The position numbers were made by a program, and so were the translations under genes. This document shows positions 33,152-41,570 of a stretch of DNA of 64,000 nucleotides, piece by piece (position 1 is the first letter of the stretch; every line of letters starts with the position of its first letter). The stretch lies in the NCBI RefSeq assembly GCF_011761345.1, contig NZ_JAASRY010000002.1:124001-188000 (forward strand), written 5' to 3'. The DNA comes from Thalassobacillus devorans (GTDB taxonomy: Bacteria; Bacillota; Bacilli; Bacillales; Halobacillaceae). The notes below the pieces were generated by a model. It saw only the letters and a list, made by a program, of their open reading frames with translations. It ran no database searches and was not told where the DNA came from.

Positions 33152-34579
33152 CTAGTTATCCTTATTGGCTGAATCTAGGTCTTCCCAGTAAACTGGCCGT
33201 ACTTGTTCGGTTTTATCATGGTTAGTCAGCAGACTGATAATAACCATACTGATGATAGATACGGAAAATCCAAATACCGTGTGATCGATTGGAATATTCA
33301 TAAACGGCCAGCCGATGGTCGCGATTACAGACAATACCATACTCCATACCATCCCTTTCTTTGTAATTCCTCTCCAGAACATTACGGCAAGGAATGGGAA
33401 CAGGAGAACAGTGGCAGACAGCCTGAGTGCCCACTGATATGCTGTAGCGATATCGGTGACGAAAAAAGCTACGATTACACCCAGTACAGAAATGGCGACG
33501 ACAGCCCCTCTGGCTACAAACATCAATTGCTTGTTATCTGCATCAGGATTCCATAGCCTCTGATACAAATCCCGGGTCAGATTGGAGCTGCCCTGCAGAA
33601 TGAAAGAGGTGGCGCCTGTCATCAAAGCTGCCATCAAGCCGAGGAAGACAATCCCGCCAATTGCTGGTGGAATAAGCTCAGCTGTCACATAAGAAAATAT
33701 CAAATCCGGGTGCATGTCCAAAGGAACGTATTGGCGCGCAATCATTCCAATAGAAAAAGGGAGAAAGGAAATAGCACCAGCAATCAGAAAACCGGTAATT
33801 CCTGCTTTTTTAGCAACTTCTTCACTTTTAGAAGCGAAGATACGCTGCCAAGTCGACTGCCATACAACATAGAAGGGGCCGACAGACAGAGCATACAGCA
33901 GTATTTCGCTGAGACCTTCCGGACCGAGCGGGCTGACATACTCAGCAGGAGTATTAGCAAGAATGTTTTCCAATCCTCCGGCGTAATTGAGACTGGTAAT
34001 AGCCAATACGATGATACCAATTATCACTATGATGGATTGCAGCGCATCCGTGATGATTGTTGCTGGCAATCCTCCCAGGATAGTGAAACCAAGCATAAGG
34101 AGGAAAGAAAGGATGATTGCGGAATTTGTTTCCAGTCCTAGCGTAATATTGAAAATCGAGGCTAACCCGACAATCTGAAGGGCTAACGTAGGGACGGAAT
34201 AGATGATAGCTGATAGAAGGGAGGGGATGATCCCGGCTCTTCCGCCAAACCTTTCCCCGAACAGGTCGGCAATGGTGTAGAGCTGCTGCCTCCGTAGAGG
34301 GGATGCAAAGACAATGATTAATAACAAACTGAATAAGATGCCAGGGAGTGCGAATTTAAAGAATCCCGATAAGCCGACGGTAAACCCCATTCCCATCCAG
34401 CCTATAAACACGGCTGCACCACACCAGGTACTGATAATAGTACCGACGATTGGCCAGAAACCGGTGTTCCAGCTTCCAATCAGGTAATCGTCATACGTTT
34501 TAATTTTAAAGAAATAATAAATCCCCATGGCAAACATTAAGATAAAATAAATGACTGTATAGGAAATGTACCAAATCAT
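33152..34579 (-). CDS. Sodium:solute symporter (SSS family)
   Basis: Sodium-coupled uptake transporter of 475 residues with about thirteen hydrophobic segments. It opens with a hydrophobic helix (YTVIYFILMFAMGIYYFF) and has the family loop YDDYLIGSWNTGFWPIVGT, with a conserved SSS-type region near TGATSFILQGSSNLTRDLY. I choose the ATG at 34579, preceded by AAGGAAGGGAC; an upstream in-frame start at 34612 would give 486 residues but lacks a ribosome site. It is co-transcribed with the amidohydrolase. Sodium coupling is common in halophilic bacilli. The solute is unknown; an amide, amino acid or nucleoside-derived compound would match the partner enzyme. Confidence 0.87.
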   Translation of the reverse strand: MIWYISYTVIYFILMFAMGIYYFFKIKTYDDYLIGSWNTGFWPIVGTIISTWCGAAVFIGWMGMGFTVGLSGFFKFALPGILFSLLLIIVFASPLRRQQLYTIADLFGERFGGRAGIIPSLLSAIIYSVPTLALQIVGLASIFNITLGLETNSAIILSFLLMLGFTILGGLPATIITDALQSIIVIIGIIVLAITSLNYAGGLENILANTPAEYVSPLGPEGLSEILLYALSVGPFYVVWQSTWQRIFASKSEEVAKKAGITGFLIAGAISFLPFSIGMIARQYVPLDMHPDLIFSYVTAELIPPAIGGIVFLGLMAALMTGATSFILQGSSNLTRDLYQRLWNPDADNKQLMFVARGAVVAISVLGVIVAFFVTDIATAYQWALRLSATVLLFPFLAVMFWRGITKKGMVWSMVLSVIATIGWPFMNIPIDHTVFGFSVSIISMVIISLLTNHDKTEQVRPVYWEDLDSANKDN

Positions 34580-34648
34580 AAAATGAGTCCCTTCCTTGTC
34601 TGACACACGCATCTAAGACTTTCAAGTGCCTGTGACATAAATCGACAG

Positions 34649-34677
34649 ATTATTTTGTAATATGTTTATTTAATCAA
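34649..34677 (-). promoter_or_regulatory. Possible promoter of the symporter-amidohydrolase operon
   Basis: On the minus strand TTGATT (34677-34672) and AATAAT (34654-34649) are 17 bp apart, ~70 bp upstream of the symporter ATG. Confidence 0.4.
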
Positions 34678-34738
34678 AATAAAGGGTGGTTTGCAAATAA
34701 GCTTCTGTATAAAACAAGAGAGGAGGGAGAAAGAAAAT

Positions 34739-34777
34739 CATAAAAAAGCTTCCAACCTGCATGCGGTTGGAAGCTTT
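34739..34777. terminator. Terminator of the LCP gene
   Basis: AAAGCTTCCAACC and GGTTGGAAGCTTT pair perfectly around 7 bases. On the minus strand it runs into T residues just after the stop of the LCP gene at 34783. Confidence 0.85.
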
Positions 34778-34782
34778 GTATT

Positions 34783-35847
34783 TTAATAGTTTTCTGATTC
34801 TGTTGTATCTTCTGCAGCTGGTTCAGCGTATTCATTCGAAGTACCATTCTCAACTACTGGATTGCTGATTTCCAGGTGTTGCTGCAGCATAGCTTTTGTT
34901 TCTGTCAATGCCTGCTGATCAAGCGCCCAGTAATAGGTGCTGCCTGGCTGGTGATCGTACCCTTGCAGTGTATGGGTGTTGATGTCCAGGTTCGTTCCTT
35001 TTGAACCGTAGGAGATGAATGTCTTCATATCACTGAACGTCATGTTGGTTGTCATGTTGTCACCGACGGCTTCCAATACGTTATCGTAGTTAAGAAGGGA
35101 ATTGACGGATGTCGCTTTTTTGATGACGGCGCTCATGATTTCCTGCTGGCGCTTGCCTCGTTCAATATCGTTATCCAGCTTTCGTGTCCGGGCAAGAGCA
35201 AGTGCTTCTTCTCCGTTGACTTTCTGGTTGCCTTCATATAAATGGATTGCATCTCGTTTATCCATGGAATTGGATTCCTTAAATTCGTAGGGTACATCGA
35301 CGTTAATACCATTCAATGCATCCACGACATCGACGAAAGCGTGGAAGTTAACTTTTACATAATAGTCGACGGGAATATCTAGCAAATTCTCGACTGTTTC
35401 AATGGTTGCTGTAGGTCCACCATAGGCGTGGGCATGGTTTATTTTACTTTCGTAACCAACTTCCGGGATGTACACGAGTGAGTCTCGTGGAATGCTCAAC
35501 AGGTTAACGCTTTTCTCATCCTTATTGAAAGTGGCAAGCATCAAGGCATCTGTCCGTGCATTACTGGAATTATCCCGGTGCTCGTTTGCGTCTACCCCCA
35601 TGATTAGAACGGATACATTATCGATACTAGGGTTGACCTCCGCGTCCCGTAATGGAGACTTTTCCCTTTCTTCTTCTTCTACATAAGAATCGGAAAAAAC
35701 GGTATCAGCCTTAAAGTACAAGTAGCCGGCATATCCAGCGACAACAAAAATTGCAAGTAATGGAATGAGGACAAAAAATGCTCGCTTCCTGAGTTTCCGT
35801 TTCTTTCTTCGGACTGCCCTTGATGGAGCAGCATCCTTTTTGGTCAT
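34783..35847 (-). CDS. LytR-CpsA-Psr (LCP) family wall-polymer transferase
   Basis: A 354-residue type II membrane protein predicted to transfer lipid-linked anionic polymers to peptidoglycan on the outer face of the membrane. It has a basic cytoplasmic start (RRKKRKLRKR), one membrane segment (~24-45) and an LCP domain with VSVLIMGVDANEHR, RTDALMLATFN, LLSIPRDSLVYIP, KINHAHAYGG and ALARTRKLDNDIERGKRQQ, including the Arg and Asp residues that bind the pyrophosphate lipid. A short acidic tail follows. AAAAGGGG precedes the ATG. In a window full of polymer-export genes it is the obvious candidate for the final attachment step. A second copy at 36473 is frameshifted. Confidence 0.92.
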   Translation of the reverse strand: MTKKDAAPSRAVRRKKRKLRKRAFFVLIPLLAIFVVAGYAGYLYFKADTVFSDSYVEEEEREKSPLRDAEVNPSIDNVSVLIMGVDANEHRDNSSNARTDALMLATFNKDEKSVNLLSIPRDSLVYIPEVGYESKINHAHAYGGPTATIETVENLLDIPVDYYVKVNFHAFVDVVDALNGINVDVPYEFKESNSMDKRDAIHLYEGNQKVNGEEALALARTRKLDNDIERGKRQQEIMSAVIKKATSVNSLLNYDNVLEAVGDNMTTNMTFSDMKTFISYGSKGTNLDINTHTLQGYDHQPGSTYYWALDQQALTETKAMLQQHLEISNPVVENGTSNEYAEPAAEDTTESENY

Positions 35848-35996
35848 TAATATTACCCCTTTTATTATAGCATCCGGTTTGGTTTGCCGGTAAAACTTTC
35901 AATATAACATCACTCCACATTTTACTATGATTCGACAAAATAGTAAATTGTATTTAGGAATATCGTGGAAAAATACTAAGAATGCCAGATTGTTAG

Positions 35997-36332
35997 ATGT
36001 TAGAGGCTAGTCAGGGGAGAGAAACATATGAGCTAATGCTTCATACAGATCAAGGTTCGCAATATACTTCGTACATTTATCAGGAAATGGCCAAAAAGAA
36101 AGGCATCGTCACAAGCATGTCCCGTAGAGCAAATTGCTTTGACAATGCCGTTATCGAATCCTTCCACTCCTCGTTAAAGTCAGAAGAATTCAGTCCCCTT
36201 AACCAAGGGAAATTAACCAATCATACAGTACGACAAAAAGTAGAAGCGTACGTGTATTATTATAATTATGTGAGACCTTTTGAAAAATTAAACTGCCAAA
36301 GCCCAATTGAATTTCGGGCAATGGCAGCTTAG
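35997..36332 (+). pseudogene. IS3-family transposase C-terminal remnant
   Basis: An open stretch of 111 residues matches the end of an IS3-type OrfB integrase core: HTDQGSQYTS carries the second catalytic Asp, and SRRANCFDNAVIESFHSSLKSE carries the catalytic Glu, followed by YYNYVRPFEKLN. The first Asp, the N-terminal half and OrfA are missing, and a TAG stop sits directly before the ATG. After the stop the segment TCTCGTTTTACTGTGTCA (36346-36363) may be the old right end of the element. It lies between two LCP paralogues and is not functional. Confidence 0.85.
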
Positions 36333-36472
36333 GTGTTTTATTTAGTCTCGTTTTACTGTGTCACTCCAATAGTTGCAAGGTGTTTTCTTATATTCTTAAA
36401 GGGGTTAGGTGGAAGAGCCTGCTCTCCACGCATTCTGAAATAGCGCATACCATTCTTTTCGCCTGTTTATTT

Positions 36473-37502
36473 TTAATAGGAATCATGCTGATGGTTCTCT
36501 TCTTGTTTAGATGCGTAATCCGTTGTCTCTTCATCGTCCTCGATTTCAAGATGCTCTTGTAAAGTACCTGTTACTTCCTGTCTGCTTTCTTCACTTACAT
36601 AGTAATACCAGGCACCAGATTCACTATAGCCACCTTGGCCGGCCAGATTGACTGTTTCCATCTCGACATTTTCATCCAATCCATAAGAAAGGAAACCTCT
36701 CATTTCAGGAAAAGTGAGGTTGGTGCTCATGTTATCTCCTACTGCTGCGATGACATCATCAATCTTTAACACCGATTCAGCGGATGTCGCTTTCTTAGCA
36801 ATAGTCATCAACAGTTCCTGCTGACGTTTTCCGCGTTCGAAGTCACTATCGTGTTTCCTTGTTCGTGCAAGGGCTAGGGCTTGTTCGCCATTAAGGTGCT
36901 GGTAGCCTTCTTTCAAATGGATAGAATCCTTTTTATCGTTGGAATCCGATTCTTTAAATTCATAAGGGACATCATAGTTGATGCCTCCAATGGCATCTAC
37001 GACATCAACAAAAGCATTGAAATCCATGCGAACATAATAATCAACTGGTATCTGGAAATTCTTCCACTGTCTCAATGGAAGTTTTGGCTCCTCCATAGGC
37101 GTGGGCGTGGTTGATTTTTGTGTTATAGCCTGCTTCCGGGATATAGACATAGGAATCCCTTGGGATACTCAGCAGCTTGACATTATTCTTTTCCTGATTA
37201 AAAGTAGCGAGCAGGAGGGCATCGGAACGGGTATCTTCCTGATCGCGGTGCTCACTGTCATCGACACCGATAAATAAAATCGACACGTTATCATCCACCG
37301 GATCGACCGGTTTTTCTCTCAAATCGGATTGTTCATTATCCCGCCCTGTCTCTTCGTAAGAACCACTTACCATATCAGAAGTAGATTTATACAGGTAAAA
37401 AGCATAACCTCCTCCAATAGCGGCGAGAAACAGCAAAACAATCCCAACGGATAACAATAATTTCTTTACTGGTCTTTTTGATCTTCGTCGTCTTTTACGC
37501 AT
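36473..37502 (-). pseudogene. Second LCP-family gene, frameshifted
   Basis: A paralogue of the LCP gene at 34783. The ATG at 37502 follows GAGGAG. The first part encodes a basic start, a membrane segment, VSILFIGVDDSEHR, LLSIPRDSYVYIP and KINHAHAYGGAKTSIETVEEF. The frame then breaks near 37052-37056 and continues in another frame with QIPVDYYVRMDFNAF, ALARTRKHDSDFERGKRQQ and an acidic tail ending at 36473. Alignment with the intact copy (ENLLDIPVDYY) indicates a net loss of two bases (or gain of one). Apart from this break all motifs are conserved, so the lesion is recent or a sequencing error. Confidence 0.85.
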
Positions 37503-37880
37503 GATAAATCTCCTCATGAAATGATTTTAAGTGGCGATGTGAGTATAGAGTCATGGGGTGAAGTTATTGGAGAATCTAGCACTTTCTTATTAAACCTTAC
37601 CCCTTTTTTCCTATTAATACTCGTTAAAAAGAACAAAAGCCGACACACTGAAGGAAGTGTATCATAAATTGTTGAAAAAGGCAGACTCTTTTTTGCACAT
37701 CCATTATATGTATCGATTGAGGTCACAACGTGCTAATCCTATGGTAGGAGCGGCATGGCTCGTTCTATTTATTTTTCGTAACATTTTGTAATAGTGGTGA
37801 AATGGCAGTCAGATTGCGATAGTTTAGTAGATAACGAACAGCGAAGTTTGTCGAATTTTTATACAGGGAGGAATCATTGT
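37503..37880. other. 378-bp non-coding region between the LCP pseudogene and the M14 gene
   Basis: No gene is visible. It contains an inverted repeat ACACT-6-AGTGT at 37645-37660 and, on the minus strand, a TATAAT-like box (37708-37703) without a properly spaced -35. No terminator is visible. Confidence 0.5.
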
Positions 37881-38885
37881 TTGGTTTACAAGAATTTGAT
37901 TGTCGGTCTATTTGCATTTTTTATTGTTTTTTCTGGGGGAATAGGGTTGAAAGAGAATACGGCTTCGGCTTCGCAAGTTGATCCTGATACTGCGTATTCC
38001 TATGACGTGCTGACAAAAGACATCAAAGCATTAGCAGATCGTTATCCAGAAGCGATTACCTATCAAACGATCGGAACTTCACCATATGGACGAGAAATAT
38101 GGGCGGTGAAAGTAGGGAGCGGGGAGAAGAATATACTTGTCAACGGTTCCCACCATGCCAGGGAATGGCTGACTTCTACCTTGAATATGAAAATGGTAGA
38201 GGAGTACGCGAAAGCTTATTCCAATAATACGACCATTAATGGCTTCCAGGTACGGTCTTTACTAAATGATGTAGCCATCTGGTTCGTCCCAATGGTCAAC
38301 CCTGACGGAGTTACACTGCAGCAACAGGGGTTAGGAGCGTTTCCTTCATCTACTCATAATGACCTTAAAGCTATGAATGATGGAAGCTCCGATTTCACAC
38401 GGTGGAAAGCCAATGCCAAAGGGGAAGACTTGAACCGTCAATATCCTGCGGACTGGGAGAATATTAAACATAGCAGCGGCAAACCTTATTATAAAGATTT
38501 CAAAGGCTACTATCCGATGCAGGCCGTTGAATCTCAGCACCTGGCCAGTTTCACATACGAAACAGGCCCGCGCTCAACCATCGCTTATCATTCTGCAGGG
38601 GAGATTATTTACTGGTACTTTAACCAGGATGGCAATCAATATGAGCGGGATAAAAGTGTGGTAGATAATATTGGCTTGATAACGGGTTACCAGCCGGTAA
38701 GTCCAGAACCGAATCCTTCTGGCGGCGGTTACACCGACTGGTTCGTTGATGAATTCAAGCGCACTGGTCTGACCGTCGAAATCGGTGCTTATCCAGGCGA
38801 GCGACATCTGCCGACAAGTGCCTTCGAACAAATATGGAACAAAAATAAAATCGTACCATTACGAATGGCGCAAAACGCCAGATAA
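37881..38885 (+). CDS. Secreted M14-family zinc carboxypeptidase
   Basis: A 334-residue secreted metallopeptidase. The TTG at 37881 is nine bases after GGGAGG and starts a typical signal peptide (hydrophobic VGLFAFFIVFSGGIGL, cleavage near TASA); the GTG at 37794 would add 29 polar residues before the hydrophobic core and is rejected. The zinc site is His92 and Glu95 in GSHHAREW plus His237 in AYHSAGE; Glu300 in LTVEIG is the catalytic base; EDLNRQYPADW is the substrate-binding region. M14 enzymes of bacilli cleave peptides including gamma-D-glutamyl-diamino acid stems, so action on wall peptides or on a glutamyl polymer is possible. A palindrome relic follows the stop. Confidence 0.9.
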   Translation: MVYKNLIVGLFAFFIVFSGGIGLKENTASASQVDPDTAYSYDVLTKDIKALADRYPEAITYQTIGTSPYGREIWAVKVGSGEKNILVNGSHHAREWLTSTLNMKMVEEYAKAYSNNTTINGFQVRSLLNDVAIWFVPMVNPDGVTLQQQGLGAFPSSTHNDLKAMNDGSSDFTRWKANAKGEDLNRQYPADWENIKHSSGKPYYKDFKGYYPMQAVESQHLASFTYETGPRSTIAYHSAGEIIYWYFNQDGNQYERDKSVVDNIGLITGYQPVSPEPNPSGGGYTDWFVDEFKRTGLTVEIGAYPGERHLPTSAFEQIWNKNKIVPLRMAQNAR

Positions 38886-38903
38886 AGAGAGAAACAAAAA
38901 TAG

Positions 38904-38931
38904 ACCTCCAGGTCCTCCAAAACCTGGGGGT
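38904..38931 (+). repeat. REP-like palindrome relic
   Basis: ACCTCCAGGTCCTCCA, then AA, then ACCTGGGGGT: the left arm matches the palindromes at 62260 and 63162, while about eight bases (TTTGGAGG) of the right arm are missing. It may double as a weak terminator for the M14 gene. Confidence 0.6.
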
Positions 38932-39094
38932 TCTACTATAATAGATGAGTTTGGTTAGTATAAGGCCGAGAACTTAACAGCTATACGCAGAGTGAATGAT
39001 TTAATTTATCCGATAATTATTGATTTATAATATTGCCCTGTTGTTCTCTGTTCCGATCATCATCCCTATGATTACTGCCTACCCAATAGCTAAT

Positions 39095-39130
39095 ACTTCA
39101 AGCTTAAACATGAAAATGGTTGAAGAATAA
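39095..39130 (+). pseudogene. Tiny relic of an M14 carboxypeptidase gene
   Basis: The 11 codons TSSLNMKMVEE followed by a stop match TSTLNMKMVEE of the intact gene (around 38170-38205) at ten positions, with similar DNA. Nothing else of the gene is recognisable nearby. Confidence 0.45.
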
Positions 39131-39207
39131 ACGCCTGGATTAGAACCAGTCCAGTTCCATTTAGCCTTACCCTATAATTTGATTATTGATAATTTTCTGA
39201 ATTGTTC

Positions 39208-39236
39208 TTGATTTGCTCGTTCTCTCCCTTTATAAT
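39208..39236 (+). promoter_or_regulatory. Sigma-A promoter of the sugar-catabolic cluster
   Basis: TTGATT at 39208-39213, 17-bp spacer, perfect TATAAT at 39231-39236. The 5' leader to the lipoprotein ATG would be about 125 bases. Confidence 0.75.
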
Positions 39237-39244
39237 GTGAATAA

Positions 39245-39258
39245 TGAAAGCGTTAACA
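39245..39258 (+). promoter_or_regulatory. CcpA cre site
   Basis: TGAAAGCGTTAACA matches the cre consensus TGWAARCGYTWNCW at every position and lies just downstream of the -10, where CcpA represses. It predicts glucose repression of the importer and enzymes. Confidence 0.8.
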
Positions 39259-39300
39259 TTATTTAACTCAAGATCTCGTATTTTTAGGGGGTGAAAGGTC

Positions 39301-39330
39301 GTAACGTATTTTAATAGGTTGTAACGTTAC
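39301..39330 (+). promoter_or_regulatory. Possible operator: paired GTAACGT boxes
   Basis: GTAACGT occurs at 39301 and 39321, exactly 20 bp apart, and the second is part of the perfect palindrome GTAACGTTAC. It is a candidate site for the GntR regulator at 47544. Confidence 0.4.
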
Positions 39331-39368
39331 TATGATTAAGGTGTAATTATGTTAGGGGGAAATAACTA

Positions 39369-40619
39369 ATGAAATTGAAAAATTACTTGATTATGATAGT
39401 AGTTTTAACTTTCGTGTTTTTGGCTGCATGTTCGGCGGGTAGTGATGAAGCTTCTGGCTCCGGTGATGGAGAAAAGGAAATCAGTTTCATTCATTGGCGC
39501 GGTGAAGATAAAGAAGTGTTTGATGAACTAATTACAAAGTTTGAAGAAGAAAATCCGGATATTACCGTGGAAATGACCATTTATCCATCTGAACAGTATC
39601 AATCCACTGCCCAAACACAAATTCGTGATGGGGAAGTAGGAGATGTATTCACCTCTTTTCCCGGGGCTCAATTTAAAATAATGGACAAGGCTGGGTTGAT
39701 GGAGGATTTGTCTGGAGAAGGTTTCTTAGATAATTTTAATAAGGACCTGATCGAAGCAGGTCAAAAAGATGGAAAGCAATTCGCAGTTCCTTATCAATTG
39801 GTGTTCAATCAACCGGTCTATAACAAGGGACTCTTTGAGGAACTTGGAATTGAACCACCAAATGACTGGGAAGGTTTCCTTGCAATGAATGAAAAGCTCA
39901 AAGAAAACGGCTATACACCTATCGCTTTTCCTGGGGCTGATATTGGAGCAGGACAATTAATGAACAGCATGATGATGAATAATGCTCCAGATGAAGAAAT
40001 TTTCACAAAACTTGAAAATGGGGAAACGAAGCTGACTGATGAATGGTGGGTTAAAACCCTAACCCAATTTAAAGAACTTGCGGATAAGGACTACTTCCAA
40101 AAAGATTCACTTGGAACAAAACATGATGGAGCTATTGCACTGATGGCACAAGAAAAGGCAGGTATGCTTGCTAGTGGTTCCTACGCGATGGCCAGCATCA
40201 AGGAACAAAATCCTGATATGGAACTTGGGTTGCTTGCACCAATCACCGTTTCAGCTGATGAAGCTGAATATGAAGGTATCCATACAACTACATTTATGCT
40301 TGCGGTCAACAGTAATTCTGATTCTAAACCGGAAGCCAAGAAATTCATTGAATTCTTAAGCCAAAAAGAAAATGCTGAAAAATATGCCAATGAAACAGGA
40401 CAGCATTTGACTGTTAATGATTTGGAATATGAGTCAGAGGAACTTAAATCAACTGCGCATTGGATGGAGAAAAATACACGTTTCCATCCTAGGTACCTGA
40501 TCAGCAGTGCTGATATACAAAAAGCTGTAGAGGCATCTATCCAAGCTGTTATTGGCGGGCAAGACCCAGAACAGGCAGCTAAAGAAGCACAACAAGTGGT
40601 AGACCAATTTGTAGAATAG
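39369..40619 (+). CDS. Sugar ABC transporter substrate-binding lipoprotein
   Basis: Extracytoplasmic sugar receptor of 416 residues (SBP_bac_1 family, CUT1 importer type). It has a lipoprotein signal peptide with lipobox FLAAC and lipidated Cys21, a Ser/Gly/Glu linker, then the mature domain with ISFIHWRGEDKEVFDEL and VNSNSDSKPEAKKFIEFLS near the C-terminus. The ATG follows GTTAGGGGGAA. It is the first gene of the cluster and is separated from the permease genes by a stem-loop, the usual arrangement for making more receptor than membrane protein. The sugar is unknown. Confidence 0.92.
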   Translation: MKLKNYLIMIVVLTFVFLAACSAGSDEASGSGDGEKEISFIHWRGEDKEVFDELITKFEEENPDITVEMTIYPSEQYQSTAQTQIRDGEVGDVFTSFPGAQFKIMDKAGLMEDLSGEGFLDNFNKDLIEAGQKDGKQFAVPYQLVFNQPVYNKGLFEELGIEPPNDWEGFLAMNEKLKENGYTPIAFPGADIGAGQLMNSMMMNNAPDEEIFTKLENGETKLTDEWWVKTLTQFKELADKDYFQKDSLGTKHDGAIALMAQEKAGMLASGSYAMASIKEQNPDMELGLLAPITVSADEAEYEGIHTTTFMLAVNSNSDSKPEAKKFIEFLSQKENAEKYANETGQHLTVNDLEYESEELKSTAHWMEKNTRFHPRYLISSADIQKAVEASIQAVIGGQDPEQAAKEAQQVVDQFVE

Positions 40620-40626
40620 CACATAA

Positions 40627-40672
40627 AAAATCGAAGAAGGAAGTGAAAGTCCGCTTTCTTCTTCGATTTTAT
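40627..40672 (+). terminator. Stem-loop after the binding-protein gene (partial terminator)
   Basis: AAAATCGAAGAA and TTCTTCGATTTT pair around a ~20-base middle and run into TTATT. Its place inside the operon suggests partial termination or mRNA stabilisation. Confidence 0.7.
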
Positions 40673-40685
40673 TAAGGAGGCTCTT

Positions 40686-41552
40686 ATGAAAGCAGGAAAA
40701 TCCATCTACCTCTTCTTGATTCCTGGTTTAATTCTATATCTGATGTTTTTTATCTATCCTACTTTGAGCGCTCTGTTCTATTCTTTTACGAACTGGGATG
40801 GCTTGACTGCTGATTTTGATTTTGTAGGAATGGCGAATTACGTAGAAATTTTCACGAAGGATTCTATTTTTAAGAAAGCATTCGTCAATAACTTAGAGTT
40901 CATGTTATTTGTTGTTATTTTTCAGACGCTGTTTTCCTTGGTATTTGCACTCATGCTAACGAAAAATTCAACAGCAAGCATCTTTTTACGGGCGTTATAT
41001 TTCTTCCCGACGATCCTTTCTTCTGTTTCAGTAGCGTTTATATGGACGTATATGTATGACCCGAACCTCGGGCTGATCAACAAACTTTTGGACTTAGCAA
41101 ACCTCGAGTTTCTAACCATGAACTGGATAGGGGACGGTGATATTGCTATTTATTCGATTTCAGCTGTACAAGTGTGGTTCCACACTGGTCAGATGCTAAT
41201 CATTTTCGTAGCAGGACTTCAGGGAATACCAAAAGATTTATATGAAGTGGCTAAAATGGAAGGAGCTAATAAATGGCAGACATTCCGAAAAGTTACCTGG
41301 CCATTGGTAGCACCTGCAGCCACAATAGTAGTGGCTTACACTACGATCCAGTCGTTCAAAGCCTTCGATTTAATATTTGCTATGACCCGAGGAGGTCCTA
41401 ACTATTCGACTGAAATCCTCGCGACATTGATTTATAATACAGCATTCCGAAGTTACCGTTTCGGTTATGCTTCAGCTGAATCGGTCATTTTCATGATTGT
41501 CATTGCAATCATTACGTTTACACAGATGAGGCTGCTGAGATCACGAGCTTGA
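40686..41552 (+). CDS. Sugar ABC transporter permease (MalF-like)
   Basis: A 288-residue membrane subunit of the CUT1 importer with six hydrophobic segments. It begins with a membrane helix (YLFLIPGLILYLMFFIYP) and has the cytoplasmic EAA loop EVAKMEGANKWQTFRKVTWP that contacts the ATPase. AAGGAGG at 40674-40680 precedes the ATG. It pairs with the next gene as a heterodimer. No ATPase gene occurs in this cluster, so a shared MsmX-type ATPase encoded elsewhere probably energises it. Confidence 0.92.
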   Translation: MKAGKSIYLFLIPGLILYLMFFIYPTLSALFYSFTNWDGLTADFDFVGMANYVEIFTKDSIFKKAFVNNLEFMLFVVIFQTLFSLVFALMLTKNSTASIFLRALYFFPTILSSVSVAFIWTYMYDPNLGLINKLLDLANLEFLTMNWIGDGDIAIYSISAVQVWFHTGQMLIIFVAGLQGIPKDLYEVAKMEGANKWQTFRKVTWPLVAPAATIVVAYTTIQSFKAFDLIFAMTRGGPNYSTEILATLIYNTAFRSYRFGYASAESVIFMIVIAIITFTQMRLLRSRA

Positions 41553-41570
41553 TAAGGGGGTAAATAGATA

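Noticed and set aside
35856-35869. TATAAT on the minus strand as promoter of the intact LCP gene
   Set aside because: The transcript start would fall inside the ribosome-binding site, leaving almost no leader; the -35 is also poor.
37794-37880. Upstream GTG start for the M14 peptidase
   Set aside because: It would put 29 polar residues before the signal peptide; the TTG at 37881 has a strong ribosome site.
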